From: UBA11512 sp964623895
GTDB lineage: Bacteria > Bacillota > Clostridia > Oscillospirales > CAG-272
Length of the DNA stretch: 35,165 nt
Reading direction: 5' to 3'
Assembly: GCA_964623895.1 (NCBI GenBank)
Contig: CAZUWA010000014.1
Location: 1-35,165 of the forward strand
The notes beneath the pieces were generated by a model. It was given only the letters and a program-made list of their open reading frames with translations. It did not search any database and had not been told where the DNA came from. A program made the translations under genes and the position numbers. Below are positions 10,001 to 17,383 of the stretch, piece by piece; within the stretch, counting starts at the first letter, position 1, and each line of letters begins with the position of its first letter.

Positions 10001-10734
10001 TAGATCTCCTTCAACGCTTCTTCTCCGGGGGTATGTCTGCTTTCCACTGCCAACGCATTCATGCCGTCGCGCTCCATGGTGGAGATCAAGTGCAATTCCT
10101 CACCGAACATCGCCTTGATCTCTTCGTCACTTACTACACCCAACGCACGGATTAAAACGGTTATCGGAATCTTTCTGGTCTTGTCGATGCGCACCCAGAA
10201 CATATTGTTGGCATCGGTCTCATATTCCAACCACGCGCCTCTATATGGAATAACGGTCGCAGTCAGCAGTTTTGTGCCTGCCTTGTCCATCATAGAGCCG
10301 TAGTACATACCGGGAGAACGAACGATCTGAGAAACAATAACTCTCTCGGAACCGTTGATGATAAAGGTACCATTGTGTGTCATGATCGGGAAATCGCCCA
10401 TAAAGATCTCTTTCTCCATCACCTCGCCTGTGCCCTTGTTGTAAAGACGCACGGTAACACGCAAAGGCGCGGCATAGTTCACATCCCGCTCTTTGCATTC
10501 TTCCTCCGGGAATTTCGGCTTGTCGTCAAGACGATAGTCCACCAGTTCGATAGACAGGTTTCCGGAAACATCGGTGATCGGGGAAACGTCCGCAAGCACC
10601 TCTCTCAGTCCTTTGTCCAAGAACCACTGATAGGACTTCTGCTGTACCTCAATGAGGTTTGGCATTTCAAGAACATCTTCCAACTTTGCGAAGTTCATTC
10701 TCGTCACCGTTCCCAGTTTTGTCGGTTTGACCAT
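7018..10734 (-). CDS. rpoB: DNA-directed RNA polymerase subunit beta
   Basis: The product is 1238 residues if started at MVKPTKLG. That start has GGAGG 11 nt upstream; the two possible in-frame starts further upstream lack a ribosome binding site and add residues not typical of the family. The rifampicin pocket (about residues 494-521, [15 protein letters not shown] then [10 protein letters not shown]) carries D504, H514 and S519, the residues of sensitive enzymes. The C-terminal region has [23 protein letters not shown], which joins beta'. The tail after residue 1170 is acidic. It is first gene of a two-gene rpoB-rpoC operon with its own promoter and a long leader. Confidence 0.98.
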   Translation of the reverse strand: [1238 protein letters not shown]

Positions 10735-11034
10735 ATTGTGAAGTTCCTCCATTCTGAAACATTCGAAATCGCTAAAAAGGCAAACAAAAGACCATACCTG
10801 CAAAGGCTCCCTTGTTTATTCACAAAAAATTTACAAACGTCCACCCCTACGACATGCTGGTTACAGTCGAATTATAAGCTGACGGTAATTTTTTCGAATA
10901 CACAAGCGATACCAACGAAAGTATGACCTAATCTCGCTACCCTTATTTATATTGTCATGTATTATCCCTTCGGGTCCTCTCGCTTTTTCTTTTATTGTTC
11001 AAGAGAAAACGGCATTTTCCCCGATAATACTTTG
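10735..11034 (-). promoter_or_regulatory. Long rpoB 5' leader, about 300 nt, no gene
   Basis: Between the rpoB start and its inferred transcription start there is no credible coding sequence. Read on the minus strand the leader begins with an A- and G-rich stretch, then holds short inverted repeats, such as AGCGA pairing with TCGCT around the stretch near 10902-10940. A GGGGTGGACGTTTG segment lies nearer the gene. I see no U-rich intrinsic terminator inside, so any control would more likely act on initiation, RNA stability or elongation. I do not recognise a known riboswitch. Confidence 0.5.
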
Positions 11035-11040
11035 CTTCTA

Positions 11041-11069
11041 ATAATAACACAAGAGTCCTTCTTTGTCAA
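11041..11069 (-). promoter_or_regulatory. rpoBC promoter
   Basis: On the minus strand, TTGACA (11069-11064) and TATTAT (11046-11041) are separated by exactly 17 nt. It is divergent from the rpsT promoter; the two -35 boxes are about 50 bp apart. Confidence 0.9.
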
Positions 11070-11119
11070 GAGAAATTTGAAAAAAATTTCGTTTTTCTTC
11101 AAAAAAATCAAAAAAACCC

Positions 11120-11148
11120 TTGATTTTTTCTTTTGTCCGTGGTAATAT
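11120..11148 (+). promoter_or_regulatory. rpsT promoter
   Basis: TTGATT (11120-11125) and TAATAT (11143-11148) have a 17-nt spacer. The leader is about 43 nt, too short for a large regulatory RNA. Confidence 0.75.
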
Positions 11149-11197
11149 GTATGGGTGAATGTCTAAATTCCGAAACTAACGAAAGGAGAAGATCAAA

Positions 11198-11461
11198 ATG
11201 GCAAACATCAAGTCCGCCAAAAAACGCATACTCGTTTCTTCCAAGAAAGCACTTGCGAACAAATCTTTCAAGAGCGCTTACAAGACTCTTTTGAAGAAGT
11301 ATGAAACTGCAATTGCAGACGGCAACAAGGACGTTGCTACCACTCTGTACACAGAAGTAGTAAAGGCAACCGACAAAGCAGCTGCAAAGGGAATCCTGCA
11401 CAGCAACAACGCTGCAAGAAAGAAGAGCCGCTTCACTTTGATGCTCAAAAAACTCGGCTGA
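11198..11461 (+). CDS. rpsT: 30S ribosomal protein S20
   Basis: The 87-residue product is a complete S20, a helical primary binder of 16S rRNA. It begins MANIKSAKKRI and is Lys-rich throughout, with the conserved HSNNAARKKSRF near the C-terminus. AAAGGAGAAG precedes the ATG by 7 nt. It is monocistronic, with its own promoter and terminator, and diverges from rpoBC. Confidence 0.97.
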   Translation: MANIKSAKKRILVSSKKALANKSFKSAYKTLLKKYETAIADGNKDVATTLYTEVVKATDKAAAKGILHSNNAARKKSRFTLMLKKLG

Positions 11462-11507
11462 TCTACAAGATCAAATGGGCAGGCATTCAAGGAAATTGAA
11501 TAAGCCA

Positions 11508-11557
11508 AGCACGAAACCGTGCTATGAAACCGCCACTCTCAAGGGAGTGGCGGTTTC
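11508..11557 (+). terminator. Tandem hairpins after rpsT
   Basis: A small stem AGCACG/CGTGCT (11508-11523) is followed by a perfect 13-bp stem, GAAACCGCCACTC (11526-11538) with GAGTGGCGGTTTC (11545-11557). The T-tract is poor (GTTATAAAAA), but the stem is strong and GC-rich. Confidence 0.7.
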
Positions 11558-11600
11558 GTTATAAAAATCAATCCGGGATCAAAAAAATTATAAAAAGCAC

Positions 11601-11629
11601 TTGCATTTTTGAGCCCCATTTGTTATTAT
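11601..11629 (+). promoter_or_regulatory. uppP promoter
   Basis: TTGCAT (11601-11606) and TATTAT (11624-11629) are separated by 17 nt, about 57 nt before the uppP start. Confidence 0.75.
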
Positions 11630-11686
11630 ATATATGTATAGGTATATCATAAATCAAGACGGCGCGTGTGAAGGAGATGTTTTGCC

Positions 11687-12586
11687 ATGATGTTTTTACT
11701 GTTTGCCCTTACTTTGGGTATCGTCCAAGGACTTGCCGAATTTTTACCGATTTCTTCTTCGGGACATCTTGCATTGTTCAGCGCATTTTTCGGTTCCGAG
11801 CTATCGGAAATGGAGAGCATCACCGCCTTTTCAGTGCTTTTGCATCTCGGAACGCTGATCGCGGTCTTCATTGTCTACAAAAAAGACATCGGCAGAATGA
11901 TTCCCGCTTTTTTCACCATGGTGGGTAAACTTTTTCGTTTCGGGAAAAAATACACACTGAACGACTTCAACGATGACGAACGAATGGATCTGTATGTCAT
12001 CATCGCAACACTGCCGCTCGTCTTCCTCAAATTATTCGACATGGTGCTCGAAAAAGTTGCAAACTTCAGCCTTTTAGATGCAATGGAACACTATGTCACC
12101 GAACAGCCGATCGTTGTCGGCATCATTCTGCTCATCAACGGATGTTTGCTGTTTTTCTCTGACAAACTTGTGCGCAAAGATCGCCCTTTTGATGATTTCA
12201 AGCCGCGCAACGCATTATTCGTCGGGCTTTGCCAGATGTGCGCCATCCTGCCGGGCCTCTCCCGTAGCGGCTCAACCATCACGGGCGGACGATTTAACGG
12301 GCTGACTCGCTCGGATGCCGTGCGATTTTCCTTTCTTCTTTCGATTCCCGCCATTCTCGGTTCTTCCGTGGCAGAACTGCCCGATCTTTTCGCAAGCAAT
12401 AATTTGACCGCGAGCAATTGGATCGCCATGCTTGCCGCGACCGCCGTTGCCTGCATTGTCGGGCTACTGTCAATGAAACTGCTCCATTTTATCGCCGAAA
12501 AATCCACCTTCAAAGGCTTTTCCTTCTATTGTTTTGCCGTCGGCGCGCTTGCGATCATCGGTGGGATCGTATTATTAACCGTATAA
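11687..12586 (+). CDS. uppP: Undecaprenyl-diphosphatase (BacA/UppP family)
   Basis: The enzyme removes one phosphate from undecaprenyl pyrophosphate at the membrane, recycling the lipid carrier for peptidoglycan and other wall polymers; overproduction in other species gives bacitracin resistance. The 299-residue product has both family signatures: EFLPISSSGH at residues 18-27 and LPGLSRSGSTITGG at 188-201 with the catalytic Arg193. Several hydrophobic helices span the rest, and a roughly 35-residue polar insert (about 80-100) separates early helices. GGAGATG lies 10 nt before the first of two ATGs; either could be used. It has its own promoter and precedes the ftsK run by 163 nt. Confidence 0.96.
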   Translation: MMFLLFALTLGIVQGLAEFLPISSSGHLALFSAFFGSELSEMESITAFSVLLHLGTLIAVFIVYKKDIGRMIPAFFTMVGKLFRFGKKYTLNDFNDDERMDLYVIIATLPLVFLKLFDMVLEKVANFSLLDAMEHYVTEQPIVVGIILLINGCLLFFSDKLVRKDRPFDDFKPRNALFVGLCQMCAILPGLSRSGSTITGGRFNGLTRSDAVRFSFLLSIPAILGSSVAELPDLFASNNLTASNWIAMLAATAVACIVGLLSMKLLHFIAEKSTFKGFSFYCFAVGALAIIGGIVLLTV

Positions 12587-12749
12587 AACAGCGTTTCTGC
12601 CATTATGCGATTTTGACAAAAAGTCGGAACTTCACACAATAAGCCATCGATCTCCCACTATCTTAAAAAAGCACCACTTGAAAAGACGCCGTTAAAATGA
12701 CTACCGTTTTGGGTTGACCCCTTCGACAGACGCATGAAAGGAAGTATAC

Positions 12750-15494
12750 ATGTCAAAGAAGAAAGTCTCGACGGGAAAATTGCCTGCTCCCTCCCGCAAT
12801 GCATCCGATAATGCCGCGCATAGGCAGACCACCGTCATCGACACCGATCTGCTCATCAAAAAAACAGAAAAGAAAAAACTGACCCTCTCGATCATTTCCT
12901 ATGTTATGGGCATTGCGGCAGTCCTGCTTGCCGTCTTGTTCGTAGCAGAATTTGCCGGATACAGCGTTTGGTTTACCCCCATTTGTCGTCTTCTCTTCGC
13001 AGTATTCTCTTGGGCATCCCTGTTTGTACCTATCCTAATGATCTACAGTGCGGTATTCTTGCCGAAGATTGTCTTGCGTAAGACGCACATTTGGAATCTC
13101 ATTTTGGCAAGCCTTCTGTGCATCAACATCTCACTGACCATCGGTCTGGTCGTGCTCGGAACGAGCCCTGACCGTTCCATGTCCTTTGTGGACATTTGGA
13201 AAGCAGGTTGGAGCCACCACAGTGGCGCCGGGATCATCGGCAGTTATTTTGCATGGTTACTGCGCGAAGCGATCACACCGGTCGGTGGGTGGATCATCAA
13301 TATTGCCCTTTATTTCATACTGTTCATCTTCCTGGTCGGGTTGACGCTAGATGATGCATGGAGCTTTATTGGCAAAAAGTTTACCGTTTTATATCGAAAG
13401 ATTACTGACAATATCCGCAAAAAGTCAAGCAAGAAAGAAAAGCGAGCATCCAATGAAGAACTGCCAGATGATGAATTCATCCCTCCCGAGCCGCCCCAAA
13501 AAGGGACAAAATACCGGAACAAGCCGCACGTCGACCCCAATCCCTATGCCACAAACGAATATTTTGATGATAAAGATCCGCAATCGGAAAAACAGGACGA
13601 TTTCTCCGCTTTTTCTTCATACGAACGAGCAGAACTGCCCGGAAAAGAGCCGGAAGGATGGATGGACGGCATAGATACAGAGGAAGTAAGAAGAACGAAG
13701 AAACTACTGGAAGAAAAGGCGGCTGAAGAAAAAGCAGAAAAAGAAGAACAACTCCCTCCGATCAAACGCAAAAATACCGAAGAAAGTGTTTTAAAGACCA
13801 TCTTTGAAGAAAGCCAACCAACAGAAACAGGTTTGGAGGGCTCCCCTGCCGTCATTGAAACAATCGATGATCCAAAAGAGCCGTCCGCATTTTCTAAAAA
13901 AGTCAAGAAGGAAGAAAGCAAAAAAGAAGATGCCGTTTCCGCAACGCGCACACGCGTGATTACGGAAGAGCCGGACGGCACCGTCTCCGGCGGTTCGCTC
14001 TACACCTTCCCCACGCTCGATCTTTTGAAATCCGTCCCTCCCACAAAGGTAGATATGACAGAGGAACTAAATATGAAAGCGCGCAAGCTCGTCGAAACGC
14101 TGCGTTCCTTCCGCGTCGGAACAAAAATCATCAATATCTCAAAAGGTCCGACGATCACCCGTTACGAACTGCAACCGGACGAGGGCGTGCGTGTGCGTTC
14201 AATCGCCAATTTACAGGATGACATCGCCTGCAATCTTGCGGCAGAAGGGGTGCGTATCGAAGCGCCCATTCCCGGAAAAGCCGCCGTCGGCGTAGAAGTA
14301 CCAAACAAGATCAGAGAAACAGTCTATCTGCGTTCGCTCATTGAGGACAGACGGTTCTCTGCAGCGCCTGCAAAACTGACTGCAGCAGTCGGTGTGGACA
14401 TCGGAGGGGATCCCGTATATGCAGATATCGCCAAAATGCCCCACCTTTTGATCGCAGGTACAACCGGCTCGGGTAAATCGGTTTGTATGAATTGTTTGAT
14501 TCTCTCAATGCTGTATAAATCCTCCCCCGATGAGGTCAAAATGATCATGATCGATCCCAAAAAGGTGGAATTCTCTATCTATCAGGGATTGCCGCATCTC
14601 ATTATTCCCGTTGTCTCCAATGCAAAAAAGGCAGCAGGCGCACTCAGTTGGGCGGTTTCCGAAATGGAACGCCGCTATGAACTGATGGAAACCGTCGGCG
14701 TCAGAGACATTAAAAATTTCAACCGCATCACAGCGGATGATCCGGAATTTGCGTTCATGCCGCAGTTGGTCATCATCATTGACGAACTTGCAGACCTCAT
14801 GATGACCGCTCCCACCGAAGTTGAGGAATCGATCTGCCGCATTGCTCAAAAGGGACGTGCTTGCGGAATGCACCTCATCATCGGTACACAGCGTCCGTCG
14901 GTCGATGTCATCACAGGTCTGATCAAAGCCAACGTCCCTTCCAGAATCGCATTCACCGTTTCAAGCCAAGTCGACTCCCGCACGATCATCGACATTGCAG
15001 GTGCGGAAAAACTGGTTGGCAAAGGGGACATGCTGTTTGCACCGATCGGGTCGATGAAACCTTCCAGACTGCAAGGTGCATTTGTTTCGGATGAAGAGGT
15101 AGAAGCAGTCGTCACCTTCATTAAGTCACACAGCGATGTAGCGCAGTACGACGACAGCGTCATAAGCGACATCGACAAAAAAGCAGCTCTTTGCGGTACG
15201 AAAGGCAAAAAAGCCGCCGTTGAGCAGGAGATCGAAGGCTTTGACGAAGATACCGATCCCATGCTGAAGGCAGCTATTGATCTGGCGGTCGAATCGGGCA
15301 AGATCTCGACCTCCCTCATTCAAAGAAGACTGTCGCTCGGCTACGGCAGAGCTGCCAAGCTGATCGATGAAATGCAAAAAAAGGGCTTTGTCAGCCCTCC
15401 GGAAGGTCAAAAGCCGAGAACGGTGCTGATCTCTGCCGCAGAATGGGCAGAGATGTGCATGCGATCGGATGACAGCAATAACGGAGAGGAATAG
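12750..15494 (+). CDS. ftsK: DNA translocase FtsK/SpoIIIE
   Basis: The 914-residue product is a septal ATPase that pumps chromosomal DNA during division or sporulation. The N-terminus has four or five membrane helices (about residues 45-200). A charged, Glu/Lys-rich linker follows (about 210-415). The motor domain has Walker A GTTGSGKS at 570-577 and Walker B LVIIIDELADL at 673-683, plus KGRACGMHLIIGTQRPS. The last 60 residues form the DNA-reading gamma winged helix (LIQRRLSLGYGRAAKLIDEM). All parts are present, so it should be functional. AAAGGAAG precedes the ATG. The 163-nt gap upstream holds a TTGACA (12613-12618) without a convincing -10. FtsK and SpoIIIE cannot be told apart by sequence alone here. 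Confidence 0.97.
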   Translation: MSKKKVSTGKLPAPSRNASDNAAHRQTTVIDTDLLIKKTEKKKLTLSIISYVMGIAAVLLAVLFVAEFAGYSVWFTPICRLLFAVFSWASLFVPILMIYSAVFLPKIVLRKTHIWNLILASLLCINISLTIGLVVLGTSPDRSMSFVDIWKAGWSHHSGAGIIGSYFAWLLREAITPVGGWIINIALYFILFIFLVGLTLDDAWSFIGKKFTVLYRKITDNIRKKSSKKEKRASNEELPDDEFIPPEPPQKGTKYRNKPHVDPNPYATNEYFDDKDPQSEKQDDFSAFSSYERAELPGKEPEGWMDGIDTEEVRRTKKLLEEKAAEEKAEKEEQLPPIKRKNTEESVLKTIFEESQPTETGLEGSPAVIETIDDPKEPSAFSKKVKKEESKKEDAVSATRTRVITEEPDGTVSGGSLYTFPTLDLLKSVPPTKVDMTEELNMKARKLVETLRSFRVGTKIINISKGPTITRYELQPDEGVRVRSIANLQDDIACNLAAEGVRIEAPIPGKAAVGVEVPNKIRETVYLRSLIEDRRFSAAPAKLTAAVGVDIGGDPVYADIAKMPHLLIAGTTGSGKSVCMNCLILSMLYKSSPDEVKMIMIDPKKVEFSIYQGLPHLIIPVVSNAKKAAGALSWAVSEMERRYELMETVGVRDIKNFNRITADDPEFAFMPQLVIIIDELADLMMTAPTEVEESICRIAQKGRACGMHLIIGTQRPSVDVITGLIKANVPSRIAFTVSSQVDSRTIIDIAGAEKLVGKGDMLFAPIGSMKPSRLQGAFVSDEEVEAVVTFIKSHSDVAQYDDSVISDIDKKAALCGTKGKKAAVEQEIEGFDEDTDPMLKAAIDLAVESGKISTSLIQRRLSLGYGRAAKLIDEMQKKGFVSPPEGQKPRTVLISAAEWAEMCMRSDDSNNGEE

Positions 15495-15503
15495 TTTTTC
15501 GAT

Positions 15504-16166
15504 ATGTGCAAATTATTGGTTATTGACGGATTGGACGGCTCGGGAAAAGGGACGATCACTCGTATGCTTAGAGAATATCTGACCGCAAACGGAAAGGAAA
15601 ACGATCTGATCTCCTTTCCGATGTACCAAAACAAAAGTTCGGCACTCGTCAACATCTACCTTTCGGGCGAACTGGGCGGAAAGCCGGAGGACACAGGCGC
15701 TTATGCCGCGTCCACCCTATTTGCTGCCGACCGCTACGTTTCTTTTCGGACGGAATGGCAAAAGTTATATAAGAAAAAGGACTCTGTTCTGATCGCCGAC
15801 CGTTACACCACCGCCAACGCGGTGCATCAGCTCACAAAACTGCCGAAATCGGAATGGGATACATTTCTTGATTGGCTATTCGATTTTGAGTACAATAAGC
15901 TCGGATTGCCAACACCTGATGCGACCGTTTATCTTGAAATGAAACCGGACATCTGTCGGAAACTCATTGCCAAGCGTGCAAAAGAGACCGGCAGAACGGT
16001 AGACATCCATGAAAAAGACTCCTCCCACCTTGACAAAGCCTATGAAGCGGCACTGTACGCTTCTAAGCGTCTCGGATGGACAAGGATCAAAAGTTATAAC
16101 CCCGACAATACGCCGAGAGACCTAAACGAAGTTCTAAAAGAAGTCGTTAAAGTTACAGGTGTATAG
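15504..16166 (+). CDS. Thymidylate kinase-like nucleoside monophosphate kinase
   Basis: The 220-residue product has a P-loop GLDGSGKGT at residues 9-17. The family usually has GKTT or GKST, so G16 is a departure. FPMY near 38-41 and ADRYTTAN at 98-105 correspond to the dTMP kinase FP and DR[YH] motifs. LGLPTPDATVYLEM (133-146) matches the 'GLPxPDxVxxL' segment, closer to the eukaryote-like arrangement than to E. coli Tmk. The likely role is phosphorylation of dTMP to dTDP. Its start lies 10 nt after the ftsK stop, with GGAGAGG inside the ftsK end, so translation is probably coupled. Confidence 0.8.
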   Translation: MCKLLVIDGLDGSGKGTITRMLREYLTANGKENDLISFPMYQNKSSALVNIYLSGELGGKPEDTGAYAASTLFAADRYVSFRTEWQKLYKKKDSVLIADRYTTANAVHQLTKLPKSEWDTFLDWLFDFEYNKLGLPTPDATVYLEMKPDICRKLIAKRAKETGRTVDIHEKDSSHLDKAYEAALYASKRLGWTRIKSYNPDNTPRDLNEVLKEVVKVTGV

Positions 16167-16210
16167 CCGCGCAAACAAAACCAAAAACAAAAAAAGAAAG
16201 GAAACGCATT

Positions 16211-16747
16211 ATGGTATACTTATTTCTTGCACCCGGATTTGAAGAAACAGAAGCAATCTGCACCCTTGATATTTTGAGAAGAGCCGACATTGCGGTGAAG
16301 ACCGTTGCCGTTTCCGACAGAAAAATTGTTCCCTCCTCCAGAAATGTGCCGGTCAGGGCCGATGCGCTCTTGGCAGAAGTCATCGAGACCGTGCCGGACT
16401 GTGTCATTTTACCGGGTGGAATGCCGGGCGTCAACAACCTGAACATTCCACAAGTGCATCGGATCATCTTGAATTGTTACAACAGCGGCGGAACCGCCGC
16501 TGCAATCTGCGCCGCTCCTTCAATATTGGGGATCATCGGCTTGTTACGCGGAAAGAATGCCGTTTGTTATCCCGGTTTTGAAAGCAAACTCGTCGATGCA
16601 AGAATATCATCCGAACCGGTCGTCAAAGACGGCAGGATCCTCACCGCCATCGGCATGGGTGCGACCCTTCCCTTCGCCCTCAAGCTTGTTGAAATGCTTA
16701 AAGACGAAGAAACCGCACAAAAGATCAAAAAATCCGTTTTTGCCTGA
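16211..16747 (+). CDS. DJ-1/PfpI family protein
   Basis: The 178-residue product belongs to the DJ-1/ThiJ/PfpI superfamily of glutamine amidotransferase-like folds, which includes YajL and glyoxalase III or chaperone-type members. The conserved elements are LAPGFEETEA at residues 6-15, LPGGMPG at 67-73, and the nucleophile elbow AAICAAPSILG with C100. Length and motifs match the YajL-like branch. Protective roles against carbonyl or oxidative stress are reported for the family but the exact activity here is unknown. AAAGAAAGGAAACGC lies before the ATG; the gap to the previous gene is 44 nt. Confidence 0.92.
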   Translation: MVYLFLAPGFEETEAICTLDILRRADIAVKTVAVSDRKIVPSSRNVPVRADALLAEVIETVPDCVILPGGMPGVNNLNIPQVHRIILNCYNSGGTAAAICAAPSILGIIGLLRGKNAVCYPGFESKLVDARISSEPVVKDGRILTAIGMGATLPFALKLVEMLKDEETAQKIKKSVFA

Positions 16748-16789
16748 AGTGATCTGCTATTAATAATACAAACGAAGAAAGGAGCCGCC

Positions 16790-17383
16790 ATGTTGTCGAC
16801 AAAGGAAGAAAAAGAATTGTTGCGCGCAGAACTATCTGCCGTGCGCGGCGCGCTTTCAACGGAAGAACGCGCCGAAGCAGACAGTAAGATCAACGCAAGA
16901 CTCGCTACGCTCGTCTCCTACCGTTTTGCGTCCCTTCTTCTCTTCTACTACCCGGCACGCAGTGAACCGGATGTCCGTTCAGCTCTGCGCGCCGCATTGA
17001 ACGCAGGCAGAAAAGTCGCGCTCCCTCTTTGTGACAAAAATAAACCCGGTGTCATGACCTTCCGTTTGATCCGCTCGGAAAAGGAACTATCTCCCGGGAA
17101 GTTCGGCGTGATGGAGCCTCCTGAAACGGCTGAACGGATCCCGGAGGAATTTTTGAAGCAAAAAGATGCCGTTGCCATCGTACCTGCCCTCTCTTTTGAT
17201 AAAAAAGGGTATCGCTTGGGGTATGGTGGAGGGTATTATGACCGCTTCTTGTCTTGTTTTGCGGGCACGACCGTGGGCGTTTGCTATGCCTCTCTTTTGA
17301 AAGAGGAGTTACCGCGCGGTTTTTTTGATCGTCGGGTGGGTTTTATCCTCACCGAACAGGGGGTGTATAAATCAAATGTCTAA
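16790..17383 (+). CDS. 5-formyltetrahydrofolate cyclo-ligase
   Basis: The enzyme converts 5-formyl-THF to 5,10-methenyl-THF with ATP, returning a storage folate to one-carbon metabolism. The 197-residue product has the family hallmark GYGGGYYDRFL at residues 144-154, with upstream VPALSFDKKGYRLG. The N-terminal helix with RAELSAVRGALS is typical. GAAAGGAGCC precedes the ATG. The next gene starts inside its last codons (8-nt overlap), so the two are translationally linked. Confidence 0.95.
   Translation: MLSTKEEKELLRAELSAVRGALSTEERAEADSKINARLATLVSYRFASLLLFYYPARSEPDVRSALRAALNAGRKVALPLCDKNKPGVMTFRLIRSEKELSPGKFGVMEPPETAERIPEEFLKQKDAVAIVPALSFDKKGYRLGYGGGYYDRFLSCFAGTTVGVCYASLLKEELPRGFFDRRVGFILTEQGVYKSNV

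Noticed and set aside
9430..10155. Plus-strand open frame (241 codons) over rpoB
   Set aside because: Antisense shadow of rpoB, without promoter or start signal.
12091..12513. Minus-strand frame of 140 codons over uppP
   Set aside because: uppP motifs in the plus frame are unambiguous; the minus frame is low-complexity and unmatched.
12587..12749. TTGACA at 12613-12618 as an ftsK promoter
   Set aside because: No acceptable -10 hexamer lies 16-18 nt downstream; not listed as a promoter.
14846..15319. Minus-strand frame of 157 codons inside ftsK
   Set aside because: Overlaps the intact FtsK motor and gamma domains; Ser/Ala/Pro-rich shadow.
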